Shown here in pieces: positions 6,959 to 13,906 of a DNA stretch of 29,997 bases. The DNA lies in the IMG/VR virus record IMGVR_UViG_3300027902_000165, positions 1 to 29,997 of that record, one strand, 5' to 3'. Made by a program: the position numbers and the translations under genes. Position 1 is the stretch's first letter, and each line of letters starts with the position of its first letter. Source of the stretch: a virus. Under the pieces are notes generated by a model. The model did no database searches. It was not told the DNA's origin and saw only the letters and a program-made list of their open reading frames with translations.

Positions 6959-6980
6959 TCAAAAATTTTTCGTATAATAT
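6959..6980 (+). promoter_or_regulatory. Putative phage promoter, copy 2
   Basis: The core TTCGTATAATAT is at 6969-6980, preceded by TCAAAAATTT. It heads the gene-free stretch and lies immediately upstream of a Bacteroidetes-type promoter, so the two may be used at different times. Confidence 0.6.
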
Positions 6981-6981
6981 G

Positions 6982-7013
6982 TTTGTAGGTTACAATGAAA
7001 TTACATATATTTG
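6982..7013 (+). promoter_or_regulatory. Bacteroidetes-type promoter
   Basis: TTTG at 6982-6985, a 20-base spacer, and TATATTTG at 7006-7013 match the Bacteroidetes -33/-7 layout. Transcription would begin near 7020, inside a stretch with no open reading frame, which is the reason for calling a non-coding RNA here. Confidence 0.65.
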
Positions 7014-7019
7014 TAAATC

Positions 7020-7160
7020 AATTAGTAAGTATAATTTATAAGGCGGTATGAAAAAGCATAGCTTCATTTTTTTAAGTTTTCGTGATTTTCATAATTGGAT
7101 TTTTTGGTTAACATGTCAGAAGGGAGTAAGTGCCGCCTCACTGAAACCTTCTGATTTTTT
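7020..7160 (+). ncRNA. Candidate structured small RNA, about 140 nt
   Basis: The stretch 6951-7196 has no plausible gene, unusual in this dense genome, yet it has a promoter at its left and an intrinsic terminator at its right. Within it AGGCGG (7041-7046) is perfectly complementary to CCGCCT (7133-7138), which is exactly the six-base loop of the terminator hairpin, giving a potential pseudoknot. A second hairpin forms at 7048-7067 (AAGC-ATA-GCTT core, ATG/CAT outer pairs) and is followed by seven Ts. It could be a stand-alone small RNA or a leader in which the loop pairing controls termination before the downstream gene. I recognise no known RNA family. Confidence 0.5.
7116..7160 (+). terminator. 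Rho-independent terminator 3
   Basis: TCAGAAGG (7116-7123) pairs with CCTTCTGA (7147-7154), with an inner AGTG/CACT stem capped by the loop CCGCCT, followed by six Ts. The loop's complementarity to AGGCGG at 7041-7046 makes this more than a simple terminator. Confidence 0.75.
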
Positions 7161-7186
7161 ATCTTAAGATCTATTGAAAAAATTTA

Positions 7187-7194
7187 TATCTTTG
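7187..7194 (+). promoter_or_regulatory. Possible -7 box before the replication genes
   Basis: TATCTTTG fits the Bacteroidetes TAnnTTTG box and follows terminator 3, but no TTTG is found at the expected distance upstream. If it is used, the transcript would start at about the first ATG of the next gene, making it leaderless or shifting its start to an internal ATG (7260 or 7290). Confidence 0.35.
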
Positions 7195-7196
7195 TA

Positions 7197-7751
7197 ATGA
7201 TGGAAAGGACTAAATTTAACCAAGTAACCAAGACAATTAATATTACAGGAAAGGCCTTCATGAAAGCCGGCGCAATCATCGTAAGAATCATGATAAATGA
7301 AAATACCCTCCGACAGTTATATAAAGAAGAAAGAAAGAATACTTTGTTGGCACCCCAGAAAAGTAAGCCAAGCAAAGAAGATAGGAATATACAATATTAT
7401 CCATTAGCCAAACAATTATCCAAAATTATTCAAATCAAGAAAAATGTAAAACACACCCAACCACAAATTAAACAATGGGCTGATGAAATAAGAAAATTGG
7501 TAGAACAAAATGGAATAGAATATGCCCGAATTAAAAACTTATTAGATTGGTATGAAAAAAATATTGGTGGGGAATATATACCAGTAGTTGAATCTGGATA
7601 TTCATTGCGTACTAAATTTTTAAGGTTGGAAGATGCAGTAGGTAGAAAGAAAACCAAGAAATTTATAGTTGATCCAGATCGTGGTAAATATGTAGAAGGA
7701 AATGATGGTGCTTTATATCATGTTCGTTCTGGAGAAAAATATACTGATTAA
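7197..7751 (+). CDS. Putative replication accessory protein (helicase-loader-like)
   Basis: A 184-residue basic protein directly before the replicative helicase gene, two bases apart. Its middle (KQWADEIRKLVEQNG, then IKNLLDWYEKN) and the following LRTKFLRLEDAVGRKK resemble the C-terminal helicase-interacting region of phage replication proteins of the DnaT/gpO type, where a WY-containing helix precedes a SLRxKFxxL motif. The first 30 residues look less protein-like, and ATGs at 7260 and 7290 (MINENTLRQLYKEER) are possible true starts given the candidate -7 box at 7187. The assignment rests on weak similarity and position; it could also be an origin-binding protein. Confidence 0.6.
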   Translation: MMERTKFNQVTKTINITGKAFMKAGAIIVRIMINENTLRQLYKEERKNTLLAPQKSKPSKEDRNIQYYPLAKQLSKIIQIKKNVKHTQPQIKQWADEIRKLVEQNGIEYARIKNLLDWYEKNIGGEYIPVVESGYSLRTKFLRLEDAVGRKKTKKFIVDPDRGKYVEGNDGALYHVRSGEKYTD

Positions 7752-7753
7752 TT

Positions 7754-9013
7754 ATGATTGAGCGTAAAATCCTAATTGGACTAATCACGTCTACAGAGTT
7801 TTGTCAAAAGATTAAAGACATCTGGGATCTCCAATTAATTGAGTCCACCACCGCCAAACGTTTGGCAAGTTGGATATGGGAATATTATGCCAAGTATGGT
7901 AAGGCTCCAGGCAAGGAAATTGAAACCATCTATTATTCAAAAATCAAAGGTGGTAAACTTGCAGCGGATGTAGCAGAGGAAATAGAACAGGAGATTTTAC
8001 CAGGATTAAGCAAAGAATATGAAAATAATTCCTTCAACTTGGAATACCTGCTGTCTGAGACAGAGAAGTATTTCAACGAGAGACATCTAACCATACATAA
8101 AGAGAATATTGAATCTTTACTTGCTGCAGGACAAGTTGAAGAGGCTGAGAAAATGGCAAAGGAATTCAAGCCTCTTGGAACTTCTACTGGGAAATTAGAT
8201 GAATTTATTTTAACTGCTAACCAGATAAGGAACAAAGGAAAAGAGCATTCAACAGTTCTTATGAAACCTTGGCTTAAAGAAGGGCAGACTACTATTATTT
8301 ATGGAACATTTGGTTCAGGTAAATCCTTGTTGGCAATTTCAGTTGCCTATGTACTTGGTGTACGAAACTATGAAGATAAGAAATGTGATATAGTAGAATG
8401 GCAGGTAAAGCATCCAACCGGGTGTCTATATATTGATGGAGAGTTAGGTGAACAGGAAATGGAGGAAAGGATAAAACAATTTGAATGGCTTGGAAAGCAA
8501 CCTCCTGAATATAAGCTTCGAATCCTATCTGTTCCAGAGTATCAGTTGGCAACTGAGGATTCATTCTATTTATCAGATAGGGAAAATCAAAGAAAGATAA
8601 TTCAATGGCTTAAGGATCATCCAACCTATAAATTGGTAATACTTGATAGTGCCAGTACTTTATTTGGTTTATTAGAAGAGAATAGTAACTCAGAATGGAA
8701 TAACAAGATAAGTCCTTTTCTTCGCGATCTAAGAGCCCTCAGTGTAGCATGTATATTATTACACCATGCCGGTAAGGACGGCAAGAAGGGGTTAAGGGGT
8801 GCCTCTGCTATGGGTGCTATGGCACATAATATATTTAAACTTACCAATCATGAAGGAAAAGTTATTGAAGAAGGGAAAGCCTGGTTTGTTTTAGATAAGG
8901 ATAAACAAAGAGCTTCAGGATACAGCTTTAAAAAGTTTGCATTACAATATACACAAGATCTTAATAAGACAGAGACACATTGGAAGAAAACAGGAATTGA
9001 CTTAAATAATTAA
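7754..9013 (+). CDS. RepA/DnaB-like replicative helicase (RecA fold)
   Basis: A hexameric-helicase-type ATPase. Walker A GTFGSGKS is at residues 184-191, Walker B is in KLVILDSAST, and ILLHHAGKDGKKGLRGASAM supplies the H-loop region and the glycine-rich L-loop typical of RepA and AAA_25 proteins. The N-terminal 150 residues are helical (KENIESLLAAGQVEEAEKMAKEF) and resemble the DnaB N-terminal and linker domain. It should unwind the fork ahead of the polymerase encoded at 19.9 kb and cooperate with the primase-like protein at 4.7 kb. Length of 419 aa fits. QueD begins 10 bases later, so the modification genes may share its transcript. Confidence 0.85.
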   Translation: MIERKILIGLITSTEFCQKIKDIWDLQLIESTTAKRLASWIWEYYAKYGKAPGKEIETIYYSKIKGGKLAADVAEEIEQEILPGLSKEYENNSFNLEYLLSETEKYFNERHLTIHKENIESLLAAGQVEEAEKMAKEFKPLGTSTGKLDEFILTANQIRNKGKEHSTVLMKPWLKEGQTTIIYGTFGSGKSLLAISVAYVLGVRNYEDKKCDIVEWQVKHPTGCLYIDGELGEQEMEERIKQFEWLGKQPPEYKLRILSVPEYQLATEDSFYLSDRENQRKIIQWLKDHPTYKLVILDSASTLFGLLEENSNSEWNNKISPFLRDLRALSVACILLHHAGKDGKKGLRGASAMGAMAHNIFKLTNHEGKVIEEGKAWFVLDKDKQRASGYSFKKFALQYTQDLNKTETHWKKTGIDLNN

Positions 9014-9023
9014 ATTCAAAATT

Positions 9024-9377
9024 ATGTTTACAATTAGAAAAGAGTTTGCGTTTAGTGCCAGTCATGTATTGGCTAACTTACCTGAAGACCATCCCTGTTC
9101 AAGGGTTCACGGTCATAATTACATCGTGACTGTTGAATTAAAAGACAAGAAACTCAACGATGCTGGATTTGTTTGTGACTACCGGGCATTGGAACCTATC
9201 AAGAAGTATATTGATGAAACACTTGATCACAGACATTTGAATGAAGTCCTTCCTGGTCAACCCTCTGCTGAATTAATAGCAAAGACAATCTATTGGAAAT
9301 TTAAACCGATGTTCAAACAACTCTGTGCAGTAGAAGTGAGTGAAACCCCCAAAACAAAAGCACGCTATGATGGTTAA
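9024..9377 (+). CDS. queD: 6-carboxy-tetrahydropterin synthase (QueD)
   Basis: QueD converts dihydroneopterin triphosphate, the FolE product, to 6-carboxytetrahydropterin, the second step towards 7-deazaguanine. The T-fold signature is complete: zinc histidines H14 (FSASH), H29 and H31 (VHGHNY), the active-site cysteine C25 (DHPCSRVHGH), the D-H pair in LDHRHLN (D68, H69), and the substrate-binding glutamate near the C-terminus (VSETP, E107). Length of 117 aa is normal. QueE follows with an 11-base overlap. A tetrahydrobiopterin-type PTPS is the alternative, but the QueE and QueC neighbours decide for QueD. Confidence 0.93.
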   Translation: MFTIRKEFAFSASHVLANLPEDHPCSRVHGHNYIVTVELKDKKLNDAGFVCDYRALEPIKKYIDETLDHRHLNEVLPGQPSAELIAKTIYWKFKPMFKQLCAVEVSETPKTKARYDG

Positions 9378-10137
9378 ACAAATTATTCCAGCTGATCACC
9401 ATCTTACTCGAAAAGAGTTTCAAAAGGATGGTGATAATTTTCTCCATGTATCAGAATTTTACTTTGATACAATTCAGGGGGAAGGGATTCATATAGGGGT
9501 GCCAGCAGCCTTTCTACGTCTACAAGGTTGCCCGTTAGGTTGTTCCTATTGTGACACTACGGAGGTGTGGAGATATGGTACTCCTTGGACTTTTGATGAA
9601 TTAATTCGTCTAATTGATGCAGCTGGATTAAATACAAAACTGTTGAATGGACATCACTTGGTGATTACAGGTGGAAGTCCTTTGCAACAGCAGGAAAGGT
9701 TATACAATTTCATAAAGGCTTTTGAATCCTACTTTGGGTTTCTCCCCTTCATTGAAATAGAAAATGAATGTACAATTTTACCAAAAACATATTTTGCCAA
9801 TCTTATAGCCTGTTGGAACAATTCTCCAAAACTTGAAAGCTCTGGTGTTAAATTTGAGGATAGGTATAAACCAGATGTCATTCAGGTTACTGCTAATAAT
9901 CCAAGATCCTGGTTTAAATTTGTTATTTCCAAGGAAGAGGATTGGGATGAGATTGAAACTGGATTTCTTATGCCAGGGTTAATAGGAATACGTCAGATAA
10001 TCTTGATGCCCGAAGGTGCTACAAGAGAAGAATTGGAACGAAACAGAGAATTAACCGTAGAATTGGCTGTACAGCACGGAGTTAGGTATAGCACCAGGGA
10101 GCATATTGTCCTGTGGAATAAAAAAATTGGGGTTTAG
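9367..10137 (+). CDS. queE: 7-carboxy-7-deazaguanine synthase (QueE, radical SAM)
   Basis: QueE rearranges 6-carboxytetrahydropterin to 7-carboxy-7-deazaguanine (CDG). The opening FDTIQGEGIHIGVPAAFLRL is diagnostic, followed by the cluster motif CPLGCSYC (C55, C59, C62) that binds the SAM-reactive 4Fe-4S. The SAM-binding motif reads TGGSPLQQ (101-108) where many family members have TGGEPL. At 256 aa it is slightly longer than most bacterial QueE proteins. I place the start at ATG 9367; GTG 9340 is possible but adds a proline-lysine tail without family character. It ends with TAG, one of only two TAG stops among the genes here. Confidence 0.93.
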   Translation: MMVKQIIPADHHLTRKEFQKDGDNFLHVSEFYFDTIQGEGIHIGVPAAFLRLQGCPLGCSYCDTTEVWRYGTPWTFDELIRLIDAAGLNTKLLNGHHLVITGGSPLQQQERLYNFIKAFESYFGFLPFIEIENECTILPKTYFANLIACWNNSPKLESSGVKFEDRYKPDVIQVTANNPRSWFKFVISKEEDWDEIETGFLMPGLIGIRQIILMPEGATREELERNRELTVELAVQHGVRYSTREHIVLWNKKIGV

Positions 10138-10148
10138 TCAAGCATGTT

Positions 10149-10170
10149 CCAAATATTTTTCGTATAATAT
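10149..10170 (+). promoter_or_regulatory. Putative phage promoter, copy 3
   Basis: The core TTCGTATAATAT is at 10159-10170, preceded by CCAAATATTT. It would drive a transcript with a leader of about 150 bases containing direct repeats, leading into the acidic protein and then the tightly overlapping FolE-to-Nudix gene string. Confidence 0.65.
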
Positions 10171-10195
10171 GTTTGTTAGGATAAATCAATAGAGT

Positions 10196-10280
10196 AAAGA
10201 AACCCAGGTAGTCCAAGTGAATCAAAAATAAAAAGAAACCCATATTCATAAAGTGAATCAAATTAAAAAGTGAATATCAA
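10196..10280 (+). repeat. Bipartite direct repeats in the leader of the acidic protein gene
   Basis: Two 31-base units, 36 bases apart, each consist of AAAGAAACCCA, eight variable bases and AAGTGAATCAAA (10196-10226 and 10232-10262). A partial third copy, AAGTGAATATCAA, is at 10268-10280. They lie between the promoter-like motif and the ATG at 10324, where a regulatory protein or RNA-binding factor could act. The region 10281-10323 is A/T-rich with nothing else visible. Confidence 0.7.
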
Positions 10281-10323
10281 TTTTATTTAATTATTTCTAT
10301 TACTAATTTAAAAATCAAATTTT

Positions 10324-11016
10324 ATGGCAGAATTGAAAGAACTGCGGTCCGCCGCAAAAGAATTGGTTAGCGTACTTGGTCTTGTTGACAAGAAGAAAAA
10401 AGACATTGTTATCACCAAAGACATGGATGAGGATGATCTCACCAAGATTATCACCGATGCTCTTCCACTTATTGATCCCGCCCAGGATGAATTCTCAGAT
10501 GAAACCCAGGAAGTAATTGATGAACTCAATGGTGGTGATGCAGAGGAAGTTGAAGAAGAAGAAGAAGAAGAGGAAGAAGTCCCCGCTCCTAAGAAAAAAG
10601 GCAAACCGGCTCCTGTAGTTGAAGAAGAGGAAGAAGAGGAAGAAGAGGAAGAAGAAGTTGCTGAAAAGATTCACAAGAAAAACATCGCCAACAAAAAGGT
10701 GAACTCAAAAGAGGACGTTGAAGAGGAAGAGGAAGAAGATGAAAAACCGAAAGCAAAGAAATCCGGCAAGACTCCTCCGAAGGGTGTGAAACCCAACTTC
10801 AAGAAAGAAGGTTCAATGGCACAGTTTATGGACGACACCGTTAAGGCTGGGGGAACCTGGGACGAAATGGCAGCCGCCTGTAAAGAGGAAGGTGAATCAA
10901 GAGGTGTTACAACCAAGTTCACTTCAAGTGTTATCAAAGCCCATGTTAAATTCCGCGTGAGCAAAGATCCTAAGTTTCTTGGCAAACTCAAAATGAAAGA
11001 AAATGGGGTTGAGTGA
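10324..11016 (+). CDS. Acidic low-complexity protein
   Basis: A 230-residue protein with three parts. Residues 1-70 are a helical, charged N-terminal region. Residues 73-140 carry three glutamate runs (73-85, 100-111, 130-140), separated by lysine-proline linkers (APKKKGKPAPV). The C-terminal 85 residues (VKPNFKKEGSMAQFMDDTVK onwards) form a small basic domain with a predicted helix-turn-helix-like arrangement. The linkers closely resemble those in the tail of the ssDNA-binding protein at 23.0 kb, including EDEKP followed by lysines. Such polyacidic tails mimic DNA or bind basic proteins; a role as a chaperone of DNA-binding proteins is possible. FolE starts inside its last codons (14-base overlap). 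Confidence 0.75.
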   Translation: MAELKELRSAAKELVSVLGLVDKKKKDIVITKDMDEDDLTKIITDALPLIDPAQDEFSDETQEVIDELNGGDAEEVEEEEEEEEEVPAPKKKGKPAPVVEEEEEEEEEEEEVAEKIHKKNIANKKVNSKEDVEEEEEEDEKPKAKKSGKTPPKGVKPNFKKEGSMAQFMDDTVKAGGTWDEMAAACKEEGESRGVTTKFTSSVIKAHVKFRVSKDPKFLGKLKMKENGVE

Positions 11017-11554
11017 GGATTTAATCCAATCACTCTTACGACAGATAGGGGAAGATTCTGAGAGGGAAGGCCTCAAAGAAACCCCCTGTCGAGTCGTAAA
11101 AAGTTGGAAGGAATTATATGCTGGGTACGGAGTAGATGTACCCAGCATATTCACTACTTTCGTTGATGTTCATGGCTACAACCAAATTGTTATTTGTAAA
11201 GATATTGAAATGTATTCTACCTGTGAACATCATATGTTACCGTTTTTCGGTAAGGCTCATGTAGCCTATTTGCCAGACAAAAAAGTAGTAGGGCTATCTA
11301 AACTCGCTCGGATCGTTGATGTGTTCTCTCGTCGCCTACAAATACAAGAGAGGATTGGAGAACAAGTTACCGATGCTATAATGGACAATTTAAAACCCAA
11401 AGGTGCAGCTTGTATTATTGAAGCCAGTCATTTATGTATGCGTATGCGTGGTGTAAATAAACAGCAATCAACTATGGTTACGTCATCACTTCGTGGTGTC
11501 TTCCTGCAGGACATTGGTGCCCGTGCAGAATTACTTGAACTAATAAAACTCTAA
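11003..11554 (+). CDS. folE: GTP cyclohydrolase I (FolE)
   Basis: FolE opens GTP to dihydroneopterin triphosphate, the entry point to both folate and 7-deazaguanine. The zinc site is complete: CEHHMLPF (C74, H77) and SHLCMRMRG (C145), with catalytic histidine H143. GLSKLARIVDVFSRRLQIQE and the C-terminal STMVTSSLRGVF are family hallmarks. At 183 aa it is the length of a bacterial enzyme lacking the long N-terminal extension. A phage copy ensures precursor supply when host folate synthesis is limiting. It opens the overlapping gene string that runs to the Nudix gene. Confidence 0.95.
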   Translation: MGLSEDLIQSLLRQIGEDSEREGLKETPCRVVKSWKELYAGYGVDVPSIFTTFVDVHGYNQIVICKDIEMYSTCEHHMLPFFGKAHVAYLPDKKVVGLSKLARIVDVFSRRLQIQERIGEQVTDAIMDNLKPKGAACIIEASHLCMRMRGVNKQQSTMVTSSLRGVFLQDIGARAELLELIKL

Positions 11555-11557
11555 GTT

Positions 11558-12208
11558 ATGTCAAACATTGTTATAACTGGTGCCAGCTCTGGCATAGGAA
11601 AGGCTCTTTATGAATCCTTCTATGAAGATACAGCATGGAGATGTAGTAATGGAAGACACTTCTCCAAAAAGGAAGTAATTGGAATAAGTCGAAGAGGTCC
11701 TGATATTAAATTTGATATCAGAGGTGAATTTCCTGCCCATCCTTTTGTAAAAGATGTCAGTTGTTTAATCAATTGTGCTGGTATTATGCCTTTAGATGAA
11801 TCAGAAGGGGAAGATATATTCAATGTAAACTTCTGGGGCACTTATAAAATGATTTGGAATTTACGTTCTGAATTTATGAAGGATTGTTGCATAATAAACA
11901 TTGCATCTGTCTCTGGAATAAAACCAGATCCTGATCTTCCAATCTATGCTGCATCAAAAGCTGCAGTCATATCTCTTACCAAAAGTTATGCTAAATTCTT
12001 TGCTCCTCATTTTCGAGTGAACTGTATTAGCCCAGGTTTTTATAAAACGAATTTGGTTTTGGGAGAGATACCACACGAATTGATTAATACTATACCAATG
12101 GGGTATGCTGATAACCCAGTCAATTTATATCCTGTTGTAAAAATGATTATTGACAATAAATATATAACAGGTTCAAATATAATTGTGGATGGAGGTGTGT
12201 CATTATGA
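11558..12208 (+). CDS. Short-chain dehydrogenase/reductase (SDR)
   Basis: A classical SDR: cofactor motif TGASSGIG (residues 7-14), NCAG (72-75), catalytic serine in NIASVSG (117 or 119), YAASK (Y130, K134), and the C-terminal GSNIIVDGG strand that closes the Rossmann fold. At 216 aa it is a little short. It would use NAD(P)H to oxidise or reduce a carbonyl or alcohol. Nothing in the sequence fixes the substrate. Its position between FolE and the radical SAM gene, overlapping the latter by four bases, suggests it modifies a pterin, deazaguanine or sugar intermediate. A sepiapterin-reductase-like role is possible but would not explain QueE, QueC and DpdA. Confidence 0.88.
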   Translation: MSNIVITGASSGIGKALYESFYEDTAWRCSNGRHFSKKEVIGISRRGPDIKFDIRGEFPAHPFVKDVSCLINCAGIMPLDESEGEDIFNVNFWGTYKMIWNLRSEFMKDCCIINIASVSGIKPDPDLPIYAASKAAVISLTKSYAKFFAPHFRVNCISPGFYKTNLVLGEIPHELINTIPMGYADNPVNLYPVVKMIIDNKYITGSNIIVDGGVSL

Positions 12209-13233
12209 TGAATTCATTAACCTATTTAACTCGGAGGTGTCCACGTAGATGTGGATATTGTGCTTTACGTGATGCCAAAGGGCTCGGTCCTGAACTATCC
12301 CCGGAACAATGGATAGAGGCATTTAAAATCTTGAAAGAGATTGGTGTGGAATTTAATCTTATCCTTGGTAATGAAACATGGTTACTTGGTGAGGATTTGA
12401 TAACCATACTCAAAGAGAACAAGGTTCCATTTGCTCTATACACCACAGCCCCTGAACCTCTTTGGACAAACTACCGTGACAAGTTTTTTGAAAGCGGTGT
12501 ATTGGACAACCTATCCTGCGGGATGGACTATCCAATCATTGAAGGGTTATATGTTGAGGATGATTCCTACCATAAATCTAAGAGTGCTTTGGAGGCTTTT
12601 AAATGGATTAAAGAAAAATATCCAGAGGTTGATACACAAGGAAACATTACTGTTCACAAGAAAAACCTGTCTTATGTTCCATTGCTTGTAGCCCAGCTGT
12701 CTCAGATGGGTGTGTTTGTAGGGATGAACTTCATACACTGGAATTCCGACGGTAACTTTGATTTCTTTCCTGGTAAAGAAGAGATAGCTGATTTACTTTT
12801 CAGTCGTGAGGATTTTCCAGAGGTAGTTAAAACCTTAGCAAGAATATTACAAAATCCAGGGTTGTTACAAAATCCCGAGATTGTTCAAATGATAGCAAAC
12901 AAACCTGAATTACTTTTAATGAATTGGCATTGTATGGGAAACCCTTACGGGGGACCTTCAATTGATTCCGATGGTTCATTAAGAGTATGTGGATACAGAC
13001 GGGGAACTCGTACACCAAAGATATCTATATTTGACTTACCTGAGAAACTTGATGAATGGAAAGAGGCAGTTTATAATGATGCCTGGGATTGTCCAGGTTG
13101 TAATTGGGCCTATCCAATGATGGTTCATTATTGGGAAGAGAATGATAATGCAATGGGACGTGAGGTATTTGTCAAACATGCTGGCAATCATATTGAAAAG
13201 AACAAATGGTCTAAACGAATAATTGACAAATGA
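12205..13233 (+). CDS. Radical SAM protein with SPASM-like C-terminal cysteines
   Basis: The cluster motif CPRRCGYC (C12, C16, C19) is close to the N-terminus, as in radical SAM enzymes with a compact barrel. The C-terminal third has four more cysteines: C243 (NWHCMGNP), C262 (LRVCGYRRG) and C296/C299 (DCPGCNW), a spacing like the auxiliary 4Fe-4S site of SPASM or twitch proteins. The stretch GPSIDSDGSLRVCGY is typical of SPASM domains. At 342 aa it is not QueE-like, and the second overlapping ATG (12208) is an alternative start. The substrate is unknown; within this locus it is the best candidate for a new chemical step on the deazaguanine or its sugar. Confidence 0.85.
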   Translation: MMNSLTYLTRRCPRRCGYCALRDAKGLGPELSPEQWIEAFKILKEIGVEFNLILGNETWLLGEDLITILKENKVPFALYTTAPEPLWTNYRDKFFESGVLDNLSCGMDYPIIEGLYVEDDSYHKSKSALEAFKWIKEKYPEVDTQGNITVHKKNLSYVPLLVAQLSQMGVFVGMNFIHWNSDGNFDFFPGKEEIADLLFSREDFPEVVKTLARILQNPGLLQNPEIVQMIANKPELLLMNWHCMGNPYGGPSIDSDGSLRVCGYRRGTRTPKISIFDLPEKLDEWKEAVYNDAWDCPGCNWAYPMMVHYWEENDNAMGREVFVKHAGNHIEKNKWSKRIIDK

Positions 13234-13901
13234 AAAGCTACGACGAAAAAACAATTGAATTATTAAACTCTACCATATTAAATGATGAGTTTAATGATGA
13301 ACAACAAAACAAGGAAGCCTATGGTGGCCTTATGAGTGGGGAAAGGATTATGAATGACCTCATTTTAAAGGCTGGAAATGTTCTAAGGGAACCATTTACA
13401 ATACTGAATATTGGTGCTGGACAGGGAACCACAGAAAGGATATTTGAAGATTCAGCGGTAGAGGATTTGTATGATATGGAACCTTGTCTTACAAGGAAGA
13501 CTGATAATGCTATAGAAGGTTGGTGTGAGAACATACCAGCAGAGGTACGAGCATTCAATCTAATTCTTTGCTGGGGTGTCTTATGCTTTGTAAGAAGCCT
13601 ACCAGAAACATTGGTACAATTTAACCGTGTCTTAAAGACTGGTGGATTCCTCATTGTTGATACCGTTGCCTATACCACTATGCCTTTAGCACAAACAGTT
13701 AATCCAGATTGCTTTGTAAGGTATATGAGTATGTTTGGATTTACTTTATATGATAGGGCTGGGTTTGGTCCGGAGTATCATAACAGAGTTGGTTTCCTTT
13801 TCAAGAAGACTGAGGATTTTAATCCAGCCAGGATGAGAATGCCACAGAGTACTGGTGAGATTAAAAACTATTTGGTTGAAAGAGATTGGTATTTAAAATA
13901 A
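13230..13901 (+). CDS. Class I SAM-dependent methyltransferase
   Basis: The SAM-binding motif I is at residues 58-67 (ILNIGAGQGT), followed by an acidic residue after the second strand and the motif IV/post-motif region NLILCWGVLCFV, then RVLKTGGFLIVDT, which is standard for the methyltransferase 11-type fold. Length of 223 aa is typical. It lacks the DPPY or NPPY motif of N6-adenine or N4-cytosine DNA methylases and the PC motif of C5 enzymes, so it more likely methylates a small molecule, a sugar or a modified base. Start and stop both lie within the modification gene string (four-base overlap with the radical SAM gene). Confidence 0.82.
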   Translation: MKSYDEKTIELLNSTILNDEFNDEQQNKEAYGGLMSGERIMNDLILKAGNVLREPFTILNIGAGQGTTERIFEDSAVEDLYDMEPCLTRKTDNAIEGWCENIPAEVRAFNLILCWGVLCFVRSLPETLVQFNRVLKTGGFLIVDTVAYTTMPLAQTVNPDCFVRYMSMFGFTLYDRAGFGPEYHNRVGFLFKKTEDFNPARMRMPQSTGEIKNYLVERDWYLK

Positions 13902-13906
13902 ATTAT

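Noticed and set aside
10196-10262. CRISPR-like repeats
   Set aside because: There are only two full units, the conserved part is interrupted by a variable centre rather than separated by spacers of constant length, and no cas genes are present.
9024-12208. Tetrahydrobiopterin pathway (FolE, PTPS-like protein, SDR as sepiapterin reductase)
   Set aside because: QueE, QueC and a DpdA-like transglycosylase are in the same locus, which is only explained by 7-deazaguanine synthesis; the QueD residues also fit that branch.
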